Assembly: GCA_963844235.1 (NCBI GenBank)
Contig: CAWJNF010000004.1
Span: 1,054,001-1,118,000 of the forward strand
Length of the DNA: 64,000 nucleotides
Direction of reading: 5' to 3'
DNA from: CAWJNF01 sp963844235
GTDB taxonomy: Bacteria; Actinomycetota; Thermoleophilia; Gaiellales; Gaiellaceae
Both the position numbers and the translations under genes were made by a program. Under the pieces are notes generated by a model. It ran no database searches, had not been told where the DNA came from, and worked only from the letters and a program-made list of their open reading frames with translations. This document shows positions 34,942 to 42,988 of the stretch, piece after piece (within the stretch, counting starts at the first letter, position 1; every line of letters begins with the position of its first letter).

Positions 34942-35685
34942 TCAACCGAGCTGCGGTGGGTTCGGCGCCTCACCGCTCGATCCCAGCGCCGCCGCTCGTT
35001 CGTCGCTCTGGCGGCCGATGACGAACCAGACCCCGTGTACCGGCTTGCTTCCGATCGTCCGCAGACAGTGCGGAACGGTGGAGTCGAAGCAGATCGAGTC
35101 GCCCGGGCCGAGCTCGTAGGTGTCGAAGCCGACGGTGACCTCGAGCGACCCGCTCAGTACCAGACCGTACTCACGTCCCGAGTGGCGAATGAACCGGTCA
35201 CCCTGACACGAGGAGCCGTCGACCTCGTAGACGACGTAGAGGAAGTCGGCGTCGGAGTCGGCCTCGGGCGTCAGGCGTTCCCAGCGGACGCCCGTCTCGA
35301 GGTCGATCGCCCTCCGACTGCCGGCCCGCTGCACGTGGCGGCCGTCCCGCGCCGACGCGAGCGCCTTGCCGGGGTCGGCGGGGCGAGCAGTGGGCTTCCT
35401 CGGCGACCCGGGGATCGCCGCGTCGCCGTCGATGCCGCTGAACAGCTCGTCCAGCGAGATGCCGAGCTCCGTGACGATCGCGTACAGCGTGCTCACCGAG
35501 AGACGCGACTTGCCCGTCTCGAACTGCGAGATCGCGCTGGGCGAGATTCCGAGCCGGCGAGCAAGCTCGCGCAGGCTCAGCTGGCGCTCCTCCCGATGCC
35601 GCCGCAGACGCGGGCCGATGTCGTCCTCGACCGTGCGCCTGGCCGCGCGACCCTTGCGACTCTCGGTCGTTGCTCTGGCCGGCAT
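34942..35685 (-). CDS. XRE-family regulator with C-terminal cupin domain
   Basis: A 247-residue regulator. The helix-turn-helix is at about 26-80 (LRRHREERQLSLRELARRLGISPSAISQFETGKS). A linker rich in Pro and Arg follows, then a cupin barrel at about 150-235 (GREYGLVLSGSLEVTVGF, YELGPGDSICFDSTVPHCL). Such HTH-cupin proteins bind small ligands and often control genes for polyamine, amino-acid or phosphonate-type metabolism. It is the first gene before MetE-like B, Gfo/Idh and EboE-like, and is divergent (176 bases) from MetE-like C and the M24 protein, so it probably controls both arms. Confidence 0.92.
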   Translation of the reverse strand: MPARATTESRKGRAARRTVEDDIGPRLRRHREERQLSLRELARRLGISPSAISQFETGKSRLSVSTLYAIVTELGISLDELFSGIDGDAAIPGSPRKPTARPADPGKALASARDGRHVQRAGSRRAIDLETGVRWERLTPEADSDADFLYVVYEVDGSSCQGDRFIRHSGREYGLVLSGSLEVTVGFDTYELGPGDSICFDSTVPHCLRTIGSKPVHGVWFVIGRQSDERAAALGSSGEAPNPPQLG

Positions 35686-35861
35686 GAGCCCATTCTATGG
35701 CCGAGTGTTCACGTTCGCTTTACAGCTTCCCGAGCCGGGCGCCTGGGCGCCGTAGCAGGTGGCCTCGTTGTTCGGCCCTACTGTATGCTCGCGCCGCGCG
35801 ACCGCGTGTCCACGGCTCGGCCGAGGTCGCCACTGATCACCGACCAGGGCAGGAGGCACGA

Positions 35862-36965
35862 ATGCCACGGAAGATCGTCGACACCATTCTCCCGACGACG
35901 ATGGTCGGGTCGTACCCGAGGCCGCACTGGTACGACTACCAGCTGCTCGGTCGGGACGTACGCGTCGCCTTCAAGCACGTCGACCATGCCGAGGCGTACG
36001 AGGACGCGACGCAGGTCGTGCTCCGCGATCAGGAGGACGCCGGTCTCGACATCGTGACGGACGGCCAGATGAGCTACGACGACTACGTAGGTGTCATCGG
36101 CTCGTTCTGCTGGTACATGTACGAGCGAATTCCCGGCTTCGAGCAGGCGAAGGAGGAGCATCCCGCCGCCGTGGGGCAGGAGCTCGTGACAACGGGCCTC
36201 AAGCTCCTCTCCGACTGGGGCGGCGTCATCAACAGCGGGCCGGTCGAGCGCGGACCGATCCGGCTCGTGGATCTGTACAAGATCGCCGCGCGCAATGCCA
36301 CCAAGCCGGTCAAGGTCTCGGTGGGTGCCGGCCCGGTCAATCTCGCCTGGCACGTCTACTTCGAGCACTACAAGGATCCGAAGGAGCTGAGCTACGCGCT
36401 CGCACCCATCTTCAACGCCGAGATGAAGGATCTCGTCGAGGCGGGCGCGACATTCCTCCAGCTCGAGGACCTCGGTGCCTGGCTGCCGCTCTTCACGGGC
36501 GACGACGAGGACTACAAGTGGATCGCCGACGTCATCGCGCAGTGTGTCGACGGCGTCGATGCGAAGATCGCCTGGCACTTCTGCTTCGGGAACGCCTGGG
36601 GCAACCGGCTCGCCGACCTGTTCCCGGCCGGGTACGAGGCTGTCCTGCCGCATTTCTACGACGTCCCCATCGACCAGTTCGTCGTCGACTTCGCGAACCG
36701 CGAGATGGTCGACATCGACTCGCTGAAGGGCCTCCCGGAGGACAAGGAGGTCGGGGTCGGGGTGCTCGACATCCGCACGAGCATGATCGAGACTCCCGAG
36801 CAGGTCGCTGACCGGATCCGCAAGGTCATCGCCGTCGTACCCCCCGAGCGCGTCTACCTCACGACCGACTGCGGCATGAAGCCGCTTGCGCGGACGGTGG
36901 CCAAGATGAAGCTGCGGGCGCTGGTCGAGGGCGCGCAGATCGTCCGCGCGGAGCTGGAGGGGTAA
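35862..36965 (+). CDS. MetE-like cobalamin-independent methyltransferase, catalytic domain only (protein C)
   Basis: A 367-residue MetE-type barrel. ATG 35862 follows AGGAGG at normal spacing. The first motif ILPTTMVGSYPRPHWYDYQ is kept. Zinc positions are H239 and C241 (WHFCFGN) and C337 (TTDCGMK), but the glutamate ligand is replaced by D276 in VVDFANRE by motif alignment. This suggests altered zinc chemistry or a different substrate. It lies 58 bases before the M24-fold gene and is divergent from the XRE-cupin regulator. More distant from A and B than they are from one another. Confidence 0.88.
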   Translation: MPRKIVDTILPTTMVGSYPRPHWYDYQLLGRDVRVAFKHVDHAEAYEDATQVVLRDQEDAGLDIVTDGQMSYDDYVGVIGSFCWYMYERIPGFEQAKEEHPAAVGQELVTTGLKLLSDWGGVINSGPVERGPIRLVDLYKIAARNATKPVKVSVGAGPVNLAWHVYFEHYKDPKELSYALAPIFNAEMKDLVEAGATFLQLEDLGAWLPLFTGDDEDYKWIADVIAQCVDGVDAKIAWHFCFGNAWGNRLADLFPAGYEAVLPHFYDVPIDQFVVDFANREMVDIDSLKGLPEDKEVGVGVLDIRTSMIETPEQVADRIRKVIAVVPPERVYLTTDCGMKPLARTVAKMKLRALVEGAQIVRAELEG

Positions 36966-37023
36966 GAGGAGGCGAGTGTACGCTTCCACTTAACCCCCGC
37001 GTGCCGAAAGGAGCCTGAGCCCG

Positions 37024-38322
37024 ATGAACATCGCGTCGCGCGGTGCCAGCATGGCGGTCGATTGGGAACAGCGGGTCGACTTCCCGCGACTCCGACGGGA
37101 ACGGCTCGAGCGAGCTCGGAATGCGCTGGCAGCGTCGGACCTCGGCGCCCTGCTCCTCTTCGACCCGAACAACATCCGCTACGTCACGAGCACCCACATC
37201 GGCGAGTGGGCCCGCGACAAGAACGCCCGCTTCGTGCTGCTCTGCCGGGACGCCGACCCGATCCTCTGGGATTTCGGCTCCGCCGCGAGGCATCACCAGC
37301 TCTTCGCTCCCTGGCTGCCCGAGACCAGCTGGCGCGCAGGGGTGACGAGCATGCGCGGCGCCATGCCGGACGAGACGGGTGTCCCGGACGCGATGGCCGC
37401 GAAGATCGTGCACGAGCTTCGCGAACGCGGGCTCGAGGCGGAGCCGGTCGGTATCGACATGAGCGACATGGTCACGCTCCAGGCCCTGCAGCGCGCCGGA
37501 ATCCACACGACCGACGCCCAGCGCGTGATGCTTGCCGCACGCAAGCTGAAGACCGACGACGAGAAGGCCCTGCTGGCTCATGCGGCCGCGATCGTCGACG
37601 GCGTGTACGAGCGCATCTACGAGCAGCTGCGCCCGGGCGTGCGCGAGACCGAGATCGTCGCTGACGCGATGCGCTACCTGTTCGAGCAGGGCTCCGAGCA
37701 GGTCGAGGCCATCAACGCGGTGTCAGGCGATCGCTGCAACCCGCACCCGCACGTCTTCTCCGACCGGCTGATCAGGCCGGGCGACCAGGCCTTCTTCGAC
37801 ATCATCCACTCGTTCATGGGCTACAGGACGTGCTACTACCGCACGTTCTGCGTCGGCAGCGCCTCGCCGTCTCAGCTCGACGCTTACAGGCGGTGCCGCC
37901 AGTGGCTCGACGACGCGATCGAGCTCGTCCGCCCGGGCGTGACGACCGACCGCATCGCAGAGGTCTGGCCGACCGCCGAGGAGCTGGGCTTCCCCAGCGA
38001 GGAGTCGTGCTTCGGCCTCCAGTTCGGCCACGGGCTCGGCGTCGGGCTCTACGAAGCCCCCATGATCTCGCGCCTCCACTCGTTTCACGATCCGGTGGAG
38101 ATCGAGGAGGGCATGGTGTTCGCGCTCGAGACCTACTGCCCCGCCACGGACGGCCGCTCGGCCGCCCGCATCGAGGAGGAGGTGCTCGTCACCGCGGACG
38201 GGTGCGAGATCCTGACGAAGTTCCCGGCCGAGGAGCTCCTCGTCACGGGCAGGACGTACGTCCGCGGCGCTGACGTCGCCGAGCTCGAGGCTCGCTCCGC
38301 GGCTCGCGAGGCCCTCGCCTAG
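37024..38322 (+). CDS. Peptidase M24-fold protein (Xaa-Pro aminopeptidase / creatinase / DddP-like)
   Basis: A 432-residue two-domain protein: N-terminal creatinase-like domain (about 20-170, LLLFDPNNIRYVTST) and a C-terminal pita-bread domain. Of the five usual M24 metal ligands, D259 (FFDI), H336 (FGHGLGV), E369 (ALETYCP) and a late glutamate at 384-386 (RIEEE) are present. The second aspartate, expected 11 residues after D259, is C270 in GYRTCYYRTF. This segment recalls non-peptidase members such as DMSP lyase DddP; creatinase is another non-peptidase option. An amide or C-S/C-N bond cleaving role next to a MetE-like protein is plausible but unproven. Confidence 0.8.
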   Translation: MNIASRGASMAVDWEQRVDFPRLRRERLERARNALAASDLGALLLFDPNNIRYVTSTHIGEWARDKNARFVLLCRDADPILWDFGSAARHHQLFAPWLPETSWRAGVTSMRGAMPDETGVPDAMAAKIVHELRERGLEAEPVGIDMSDMVTLQALQRAGIHTTDAQRVMLAARKLKTDDEKALLAHAAAIVDGVYERIYEQLRPGVRETEIVADAMRYLFEQGSEQVEAINAVSGDRCNPHPHVFSDRLIRPGDQAFFDIIHSFMGYRTCYYRTFCVGSASPSQLDAYRRCRQWLDDAIELVRPGVTTDRIAEVWPTAEELGFPSEESCFGLQFGHGLGVGLYEAPMISRLHSFHDPVEIEEGMVFALETYCPATDGRSAARIEEEVLVTADGCEILTKFPAEELLVTGRTYVRGADVAELEARSAAREALA

Positions 38323-38387
38323 CGCGACCTCTCAGAACGTGACCGTAACTCCTGCGCATCGGCTCTGCACCGGTCGGCGAGACGACT

Positions 38388-38420
38388 GCAGGGGCGGGCC
38401 CTGGCCCGCCCGCAAACCCT
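38388..38420 (+). repeat. GTAGGGGC-family repeat, copy 4 (variant with GCAAACCC tail)
   Basis: GGGGCGGGCC and GGCCCGCCC arms close around a short centre, followed by GCAAACCCTGG. It is in the 393-base gap between the M24 gene and the second sugar-type importer. The tail is shared with copy 5, marking a subfamily. Confidence 0.75.
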
Positions 38421-38458
38421 GGCACGATCCGGGCACCCGAGCGGGCTCGGGCGGAACT

Positions 38459-38491
38459 GTAGGGGCGGGCCTTGGCCCGCCGGCAAACCCC
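38459..38491 (+). repeat. GTAGGGGC-family repeat, copy 5 (variant with GCAAACCC tail)
   Basis: GTAGGGGCGGGCC, centre TT, GGCCCGCC, then GGCAAACCCC. It is a direct repeat of copy 4, 71 bases downstream. The rest of 38323-38715 holds only these two elements and the promoter/operator region at 38617-38659. Confidence 0.8.
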
Positions 38492-38616
38492 GCCCTTATG
38501 ACTCCCGACAGCAACGTCGCGTGAGACCGCACCACGTCGTGAGCACCGGCGCCACCGGGACGGCTGGGGCAGGTCGGCGGCTAACTCGGGTCGCTCCGTG
38601 GCGTCTCACTGAACAG

Positions 38617-38649
38617 CTGGTCTAACCACTTGACACGTGGTCGTACCAG
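38617..38649. promoter_or_regulatory. Nested 33-base dyad overlapping the -35 element (candidate operator)
   Basis: Two nested inverted repeats share one centre: outer CTGGT...ACCAG and inner ACCAC...GTGGT, with three-base gaps between outer and inner arms and a seven-base centre TTGACAC. The centre contains the -35 box, so a bound dimer or tetramer would block polymerase. Strong candidate for the operator of the second sugar-type importer; no regulator gene is adjacent. Confidence 0.55.
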
Positions 38650-38659
38650 GTCGTAGGGT
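38630..38659 (+). promoter_or_regulatory. Candidate promoter of the second sugar-type ABC importer operon
   Basis: Perfect TTGACA at 38630-38635, an 18-base spacer, then TAGGGT at 38654-38659. It lies 56 bases before the permease ATG at 38716. The -35 box is the centre of the nested dyad described separately. Confidence 0.5.
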
Positions 38660-38715
38660 CACCCGCACGGAAACGACGGGGGGTAGTTCAGTATTGCTGC
38701 ACAGCGTGCGACGGC

Positions 38716-39853
38716 ATGGCTGAGGCGCGGACGACACCTGCCGGCCCCAAGCCCCCGGAGAACGGGCTTGCGCGCGCCGCGGAGCGGCTCAGGCTGCGCT
38801 CGGCGCTCGAGCAGCCTGCTCCTGTCGTCGCGCTTTCTCCCTGTCTGGCTCGCCACGATCGCTCTCGTCATCGTCGCGGCCATCATCGCCCCCGCGGCCT
38901 TGAAGACCACCTCCTGGGCCTTCGTCTGGCCGGCCATGGCGGTCCTCGCCGTGACCGCGCTCGGGGCGATGCTCGTGATCATGCAGGCAGGAATCGACCT
39001 CTCGATCCCGGGCGTGCTGTTCCTCGGGGGCAACCTCATCCTCGGCGTCTCGGAGCACTCGGACGAGAGGCTGGCTCTCGGCATCCTCGCCTGTATCGGC
39101 CTCGGGCTGGCTGTCGGGCTGGCGAACGGCATCTTCGTCGGGATCCTGCGGCTGAACCCGCTCATCGTCACGCTGGCCGTCGGGGGGATCGTCCTCGCCT
39201 TCGGAGCCCGCTACGCTCGTGAGGTCTCGTTCGAGACGGCGGTCCCACCGGCGCTGAAGTCATGGGCTCTGAACAAGCCGCTCGGGATCAGCTGGATCTT
39301 CTGGCTGGGTGTCCTGCTCACGATCTTCGTCGCGCTCTGCCTTCGCTTCACAGCCGCGGGCCGACGCTTCCAGGCAGTCGGCGCCAACCCGCGGGCTGCC
39401 TGGATGGCGGGCATCCACGTGCGGAGCCATGTCGTGTTCGCCTACGCGACGGCGGGGGTGCTGTACGGAGTCGCGGCGGTCATGCTCGCCGGCGTACGCG
39501 GCTCGATCGACTTCGCGTTCGGCGCCGAGTACCTCCTGGCGCCGATAGCGGCCGTCGTGATCGCCGGAGCGTCCCTCGCCGGCGGCCTGGCAAGCGTGAC
39601 CTCGACCTGGGTCGCGGCGCTCGCTCTCACGCTGCTGAGCCAGGTTTTGCTCGTGCTGGGTCTGTCGCCGGCGATGCAGTACGTGGTGTTCGGGGCAGCG
39701 ATCCTCGCCGGGATGATCGTCTCGGGCGACCGCATCGCAGCCGTGCTCGGCAAGGTGCTCCAGCACCCGAGAGCGAGGGCGCTCTTCGGCGCAGACAGAT
39801 CGCTCCAGCTCGACGAGAGGAGGGATCCTGCGGAGACCACAGCAGGGGGATGA
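38716..39853 (+). CDS. ABC transporter permease, RbsC type, with a probable N-terminal frameshift
   Basis: The membrane part (FLPVWLATIALVIVAAII onward, with MQAGIDLSIPGVLFLGG, LRLNPLIVTLAVGG, VGANPRAAWMAGIHV and VVIAGASLAGGLAS) is intact in the frame that can start at TTG 38768. However the frame from ATG 38716 gives a convincing cytoplasmic lead (MAEARTTPAGPKPPENGLAR...RLRSALEQ) that stops matching exactly where the other frame begins to match. One extra C near 38813-38822 would explain it. Alternatively the TTG, which has GGAG upstream, is the true start. About 360 residues either way. First gene of the importer operon. Confidence 0.78.
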
Positions 39854-39887
39854 GGCAGATCGAGTCAGACCACCATGCCCCGGTGCT

Positions 39888-39915
39888 GTAGGGGCCGGAT
39901 ATATCCGGGCCCTAC
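39888..39915. repeat. GTAGGGGC-family palindromic repeat, copy 6
   Basis: GTAGGGGCCGGATA with near-perfect complement TATCCGGGCCCTAC (one swapped position near each end). It lies between the permease and binding-protein genes of the second sugar-type importer, again inside an operon and directly ahead of or after a binding-protein gene. Confidence 0.88.
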
Positions 39916-39982
39916 GAAGCGAGGACGAGCTGACAGGCGAGGGGAAGGGAGTCGGAGGATGAACGAACGAAAGGAGCCCGTT

Positions 39983-41326
39983 ATGAGACGTTTGTGGCTA
40001 GTCATGGCGTTGCTGGTGGCAGTGCTCGCGTTCGGCGCCGCAGCCTGCGGCGGCGACGACGAGGCGGCCGCGCCGGCGCCACCTGCCGAGCCGGCAGAGC
40101 CCGCCGAGCCACCGGCAGAGCCGGCCGAGCCGCCGGCAGAGACGGGCGAGCCGCCCGCGGAGACGGGCGCGGCGCCGACGGGGGCCGACGAGTACGGCGA
40201 GACCTACGATGCCGACCCGGCCGTGATCGAGCAGGCGCTCTTCGACGCGACGCTCCTGCCGGAGGATCCGGTAGCCGAGCAGGTCGCGCTCGCGGCGTTC
40301 GCACGCGCGGACGACCCCGTCGACCAGGACCTGGCGCTCGAGTGCTGGCAGAACAACGGCTGTGACACGGGCACCGGCGGAGAGCTGACCGTCGCGTACG
40401 TGGAGCCGTTCGGCGAGAACGTCTACCGCGAGATGTCGAAGATGGAGTTCATCCTCCAGGCGCTGACGTACCCGGAGATCGGCGAGATCATCTACAAGAG
40501 CGCCAACGTCTTCTCGAGCAGCCCGGGCGACCCGCTGGCGGACTTCCAGTCGGTCATCGCACAGGGTGCCGACGTGATCGTCAACTTCCCTGACATCGGC
40601 GACCAGTATCTGCCGGTATTCCAGGAGGCGACCGAGGCAGGGATCCCCGTCGCCACGTACGCATGGGGTTACGTGACCGGCCCCGGCGAGAACTACTCGA
40701 CCGTCGTCGGCGAGGACACGTGCGCGCTCGGCGAGGCCTTCGCCCAGCAGATCAACGACAACGTGGGCTCCGGCAAGATCGCGCTCATGGGCGGCACACC
40801 GGGCAACCCGCTGTCCGCCTCGTGGCAGGAGTGCGAGAGGGCGGCGCTGAATCCGGAGATCGAGATCGTCGGCACATACGACACGAACTGGGTCCCGGCC
40901 GGAGTGCAGGAGGCGATGGCGAGCCTCCTCGCGGCTCACCCCGACCTCAAGGGCATCAGCTACGAGTACTCGGGCGGAATGGCTCTCGGCGCCCAGCCGG
41001 CCATCGAGGCGGCGGGCATCCCGATCGACCAGGTCTGGACGATGCGGACCGACGAGCCCATTCTCGGCTGCATGGCCGACGAGCTGAACGAGCCGAACCT
41101 CCAGATCTTCTACGCGAATGCTGCCGGCAACTGGCAGATCCGCACGTCGCTGACGGCGGGCATGATGCAGCTCAAGGGCTTCACGCCGCCGCCGACGATC
41201 GTGTTCCCGATCGCGTTCAAGGACAACTCGGTGGAGAGCCTGTGCGTCGAGGACCGACCCGCCGAGGCGTCGATCACCTCGCTCATCCCGGACGAGCTCG
41301 TCGCGAGGATGTATCCGGAGGGATAG
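39983..41326 (+). CDS. Lipoprotein substrate-binding protein of the second sugar-type ABC importer
   Basis: About 447 residues from ATG 39983, which has AAAGGAG seven bases before it; an ATG eight codons earlier (39959) has its ribosome site too close. A signal sequence (RRLWLVMALLVAVLAFG) ends in AAAC, with C22 lipidated. Residues 25-60 are a Pro/Ala/Glu linker (PAEPAEPPAEPAEPPAETGE). The binding domain includes FGENVYREMSKMEFILQAL, QSVIAQGADVIVNFPDIGDQY, ATYAWGYVTGPGENYSTVV and GKIALMGGTPGNPLSA. Ligand unknown; the domain is only distantly like the first binding protein despite the same linker style. Confidence 0.9.
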   Translation: MRRLWLVMALLVAVLAFGAAACGGDDEAAAPAPPAEPAEPAEPPAEPAEPPAETGEPPAETGAAPTGADEYGETYDADPAVIEQALFDATLLPEDPVAEQVALAAFARADDPVDQDLALECWQNNGCDTGTGGELTVAYVEPFGENVYREMSKMEFILQALTYPEIGEIIYKSANVFSSSPGDPLADFQSVIAQGADVIVNFPDIGDQYLPVFQEATEAGIPVATYAWGYVTGPGENYSTVVGEDTCALGEAFAQQINDNVGSGKIALMGGTPGNPLSASWQECERAALNPEIEIVGTYDTNWVPAGVQEAMASLLAAHPDLKGISYEYSGGMALGAQPAIEAAGIPIDQVWTMRTDEPILGCMADELNEPNLQIFYANAAGNWQIRTSLTAGMMQLKGFTPPPTIVFPIAFKDNSVESLCVEDRPAEASITSLIPDELVARMYPEG

Positions 41327-41383
41327 AGACCACCTAGACACCGACACTCGAACACCTGATCTCGAGCGGACACGCATGACGCC

Positions 41384-42988
41384 GTGACAGATCCCGAATC
41401 CCGTTCGACCGATCGGGGCCGCCCGGCGCAGCCGGGCGGCCCCGAGACAACTCCTGGACAGGCGACCCCCGTCGTCCTGTCGCTGCGTGCGGTCTCCAAG
41501 GCCTTCGGCGCGGTCCGGGCCGTGCGCGAGGTGAGCGTCGACTGCCGGGCAGGCGAGATCCACGCGCTCGTCGGGGAAAACGGGTCGGGGAAATCGACGT
41601 TGCTCGGGATTGCCAGCGGGTTCCTCGCGCCCGACGAGGGCACGGTCGAGATCGGCGGGCGCCCGCTCGCGACGGCCTCCGTGGCGGAGGCCATACGCCT
41701 CGGCCTGGGCATGGCGTACCAGACCTACTCGCAGGTCCTCGCGATGTCCGTGGCCGAGAACCTGTATCTCGCGGCCCCACCGACTCAGCGCCCCGCCTTC
41801 GGCGACATGGAGACCTGGGCGGCGCGCAAGCTCGACGAGTTCCGGCTGGCGGTCCCCGTCGCCGTTGCGGCGGGCAGCTTGTCGCTTGCAGAGCGGCAGC
41901 TGCTCGAGGTCGTGAAGGCCCTCCTCGCCGAGCCCCGGGTACTGCTTCTGGACGAGCCCACGACCGCGCTCGGGCCCGAGGAGATCGAGCAGCTCCACGC
42001 GCTCGTGTTCGAGCGCAGCCGCACCGGCGTCGGCGTGGTCTACGTGAGCCACCGGCTTCCGGAGGTGCTCGGAATCGCCGACAGGATCACCGTGCTCAGG
42101 GACGGTGTCAGCCAGGGCACCTTCGACGCAGCCGGGATGTCGGAGAACGCCCTCGTCGCGCTGATGATCGGCCGGCCGCTCGGACAGGCCTTTCCCGATC
42201 GGGATTCGCTCCGTCCCGACGAGGTCTGCCTCGAGGTGACCGGGCTCCAGGGCGACCGGTTCGGGCCGATCGACCTCGAGGTCCGCAGAGGCGAGATCCT
42301 CGGCATCGCGGGCGCCGAGGGCAACGGCCAGGTGCCGTTCCTGCGGTCCGTCGCGGGCGTCGAGCACTCGACGGGGACTGTGCGCTGCAACGGCGGCACT
42401 CTGGACACGCGGTCGCCGGTCGGCCCGCTCAAAGCCGGCGTGATGCTCCTCTCCGGCGACCGGGCCCGGGAGTCGTTGTTTCCCGTGCTCAGCGTTCGTG
42501 CGAACACGACGATCCAGGTTCTGCAGCGCTACAGCCGGCTGGGCGTTCTCAGCCGCGGGCGCGAGCGGCGAGCCATTCTCGATCTCGTGCGCAGGCTCAG
42601 CATCCGGATGGCGTCGGTCGAGCAGCCCGCGCAGTCGCTGTCGGGCGGAAATCAGCAGAAAGTCTCCCTCACGCGCCCGTTCCTGCGGGGCTCCGTGCAT
42701 GCGATCCTCGCCGACGAGCCGACCCAGGGCGTCGACGTCGGCTCTCGCTTCGACATCTACGAGGCGCTGCGTGGCAAGGCGAGGGAGGGGATGGCGCTCG
42801 TCGTCAAGTCGAGCGATCCCCTCGAGCTCGCCGGTCTCTGCGATCGGGTCGTAGTGATGTCCCGCGGCAGGATCGTCGACGAGATCCCGGCCGCGGAGCT
42901 CTCCGAGCGACGGATCGTCGAAGCCATCGTCGGATCGAGGCAGGGAACGCGCGAGGTCACCGCTCCAGGACAGGAACGGCAAGCGTGA
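41384..42988 (+). CDS. ABC transporter ATPase, sugar type with two nucleotide-binding domains
   Basis: A 534-residue tandem ATPase starting at GTG 41384. A 30-residue polar extension precedes the first domain, which has Walker A GENGSGKST, a signature reduced to LSLAERQLLEV and Walker B VLLLDEPTTAL. The second domain has GAEGNGQ in place of Walker A, LSGGNQQKV and ILADEPTQGVDVG. Its stop overlaps the next permease start (GTGA). It serves the permeases on both sides, which probably form a heterodimeric channel. Confidence 0.95.
   Translation: MTDPESRSTDRGRPAQPGGPETTPGQATPVVLSLRAVSKAFGAVRAVREVSVDCRAGEIHALVGENGSGKSTLLGIASGFLAPDEGTVEIGGRPLATASVAEAIRLGLGMAYQTYSQVLAMSVAENLYLAAPPTQRPAFGDMETWAARKLDEFRLAVPVAVAAGSLSLAERQLLEVVKALLAEPRVLLLDEPTTALGPEEIEQLHALVFERSRTGVGVVYVSHRLPEVLGIADRITVLRDGVSQGTFDAAGMSENALVALMIGRPLGQAFPDRDSLRPDEVCLEVTGLQGDRFGPIDLEVRRGEILGIAGAEGNGQVPFLRSVAGVEHSTGTVRCNGGTLDTRSPVGPLKAGVMLLSGDRARESLFPVLSVRANTTIQVLQRYSRLGVLSRGRERRAILDLVRRLSIRMASVEQPAQSLSGGNQQKVSLTRPFLRGSVHAILADEPTQGVDVGSRFDIYEALRGKAREGMALVVKSSDPLELAGLCDRVVVMSRGRIVDEIPAAELSERRIVEAIVGSRQGTREVTAPGQERQA

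Noticed and set aside
38388..38491. CRISPR array from the paired repeats
   Set aside because: Only two copies with one 38-base interval, palindromic and related to dispersed elements; no cas genes.
39998..42982. A 994-codon open frame on the minus strand, and many similar long antisense frames
   Set aside because: They mirror real plus-strand genes; high GC suppresses stop codons in other frames. Composition is Arg/Asp/His-heavy with no family motifs.
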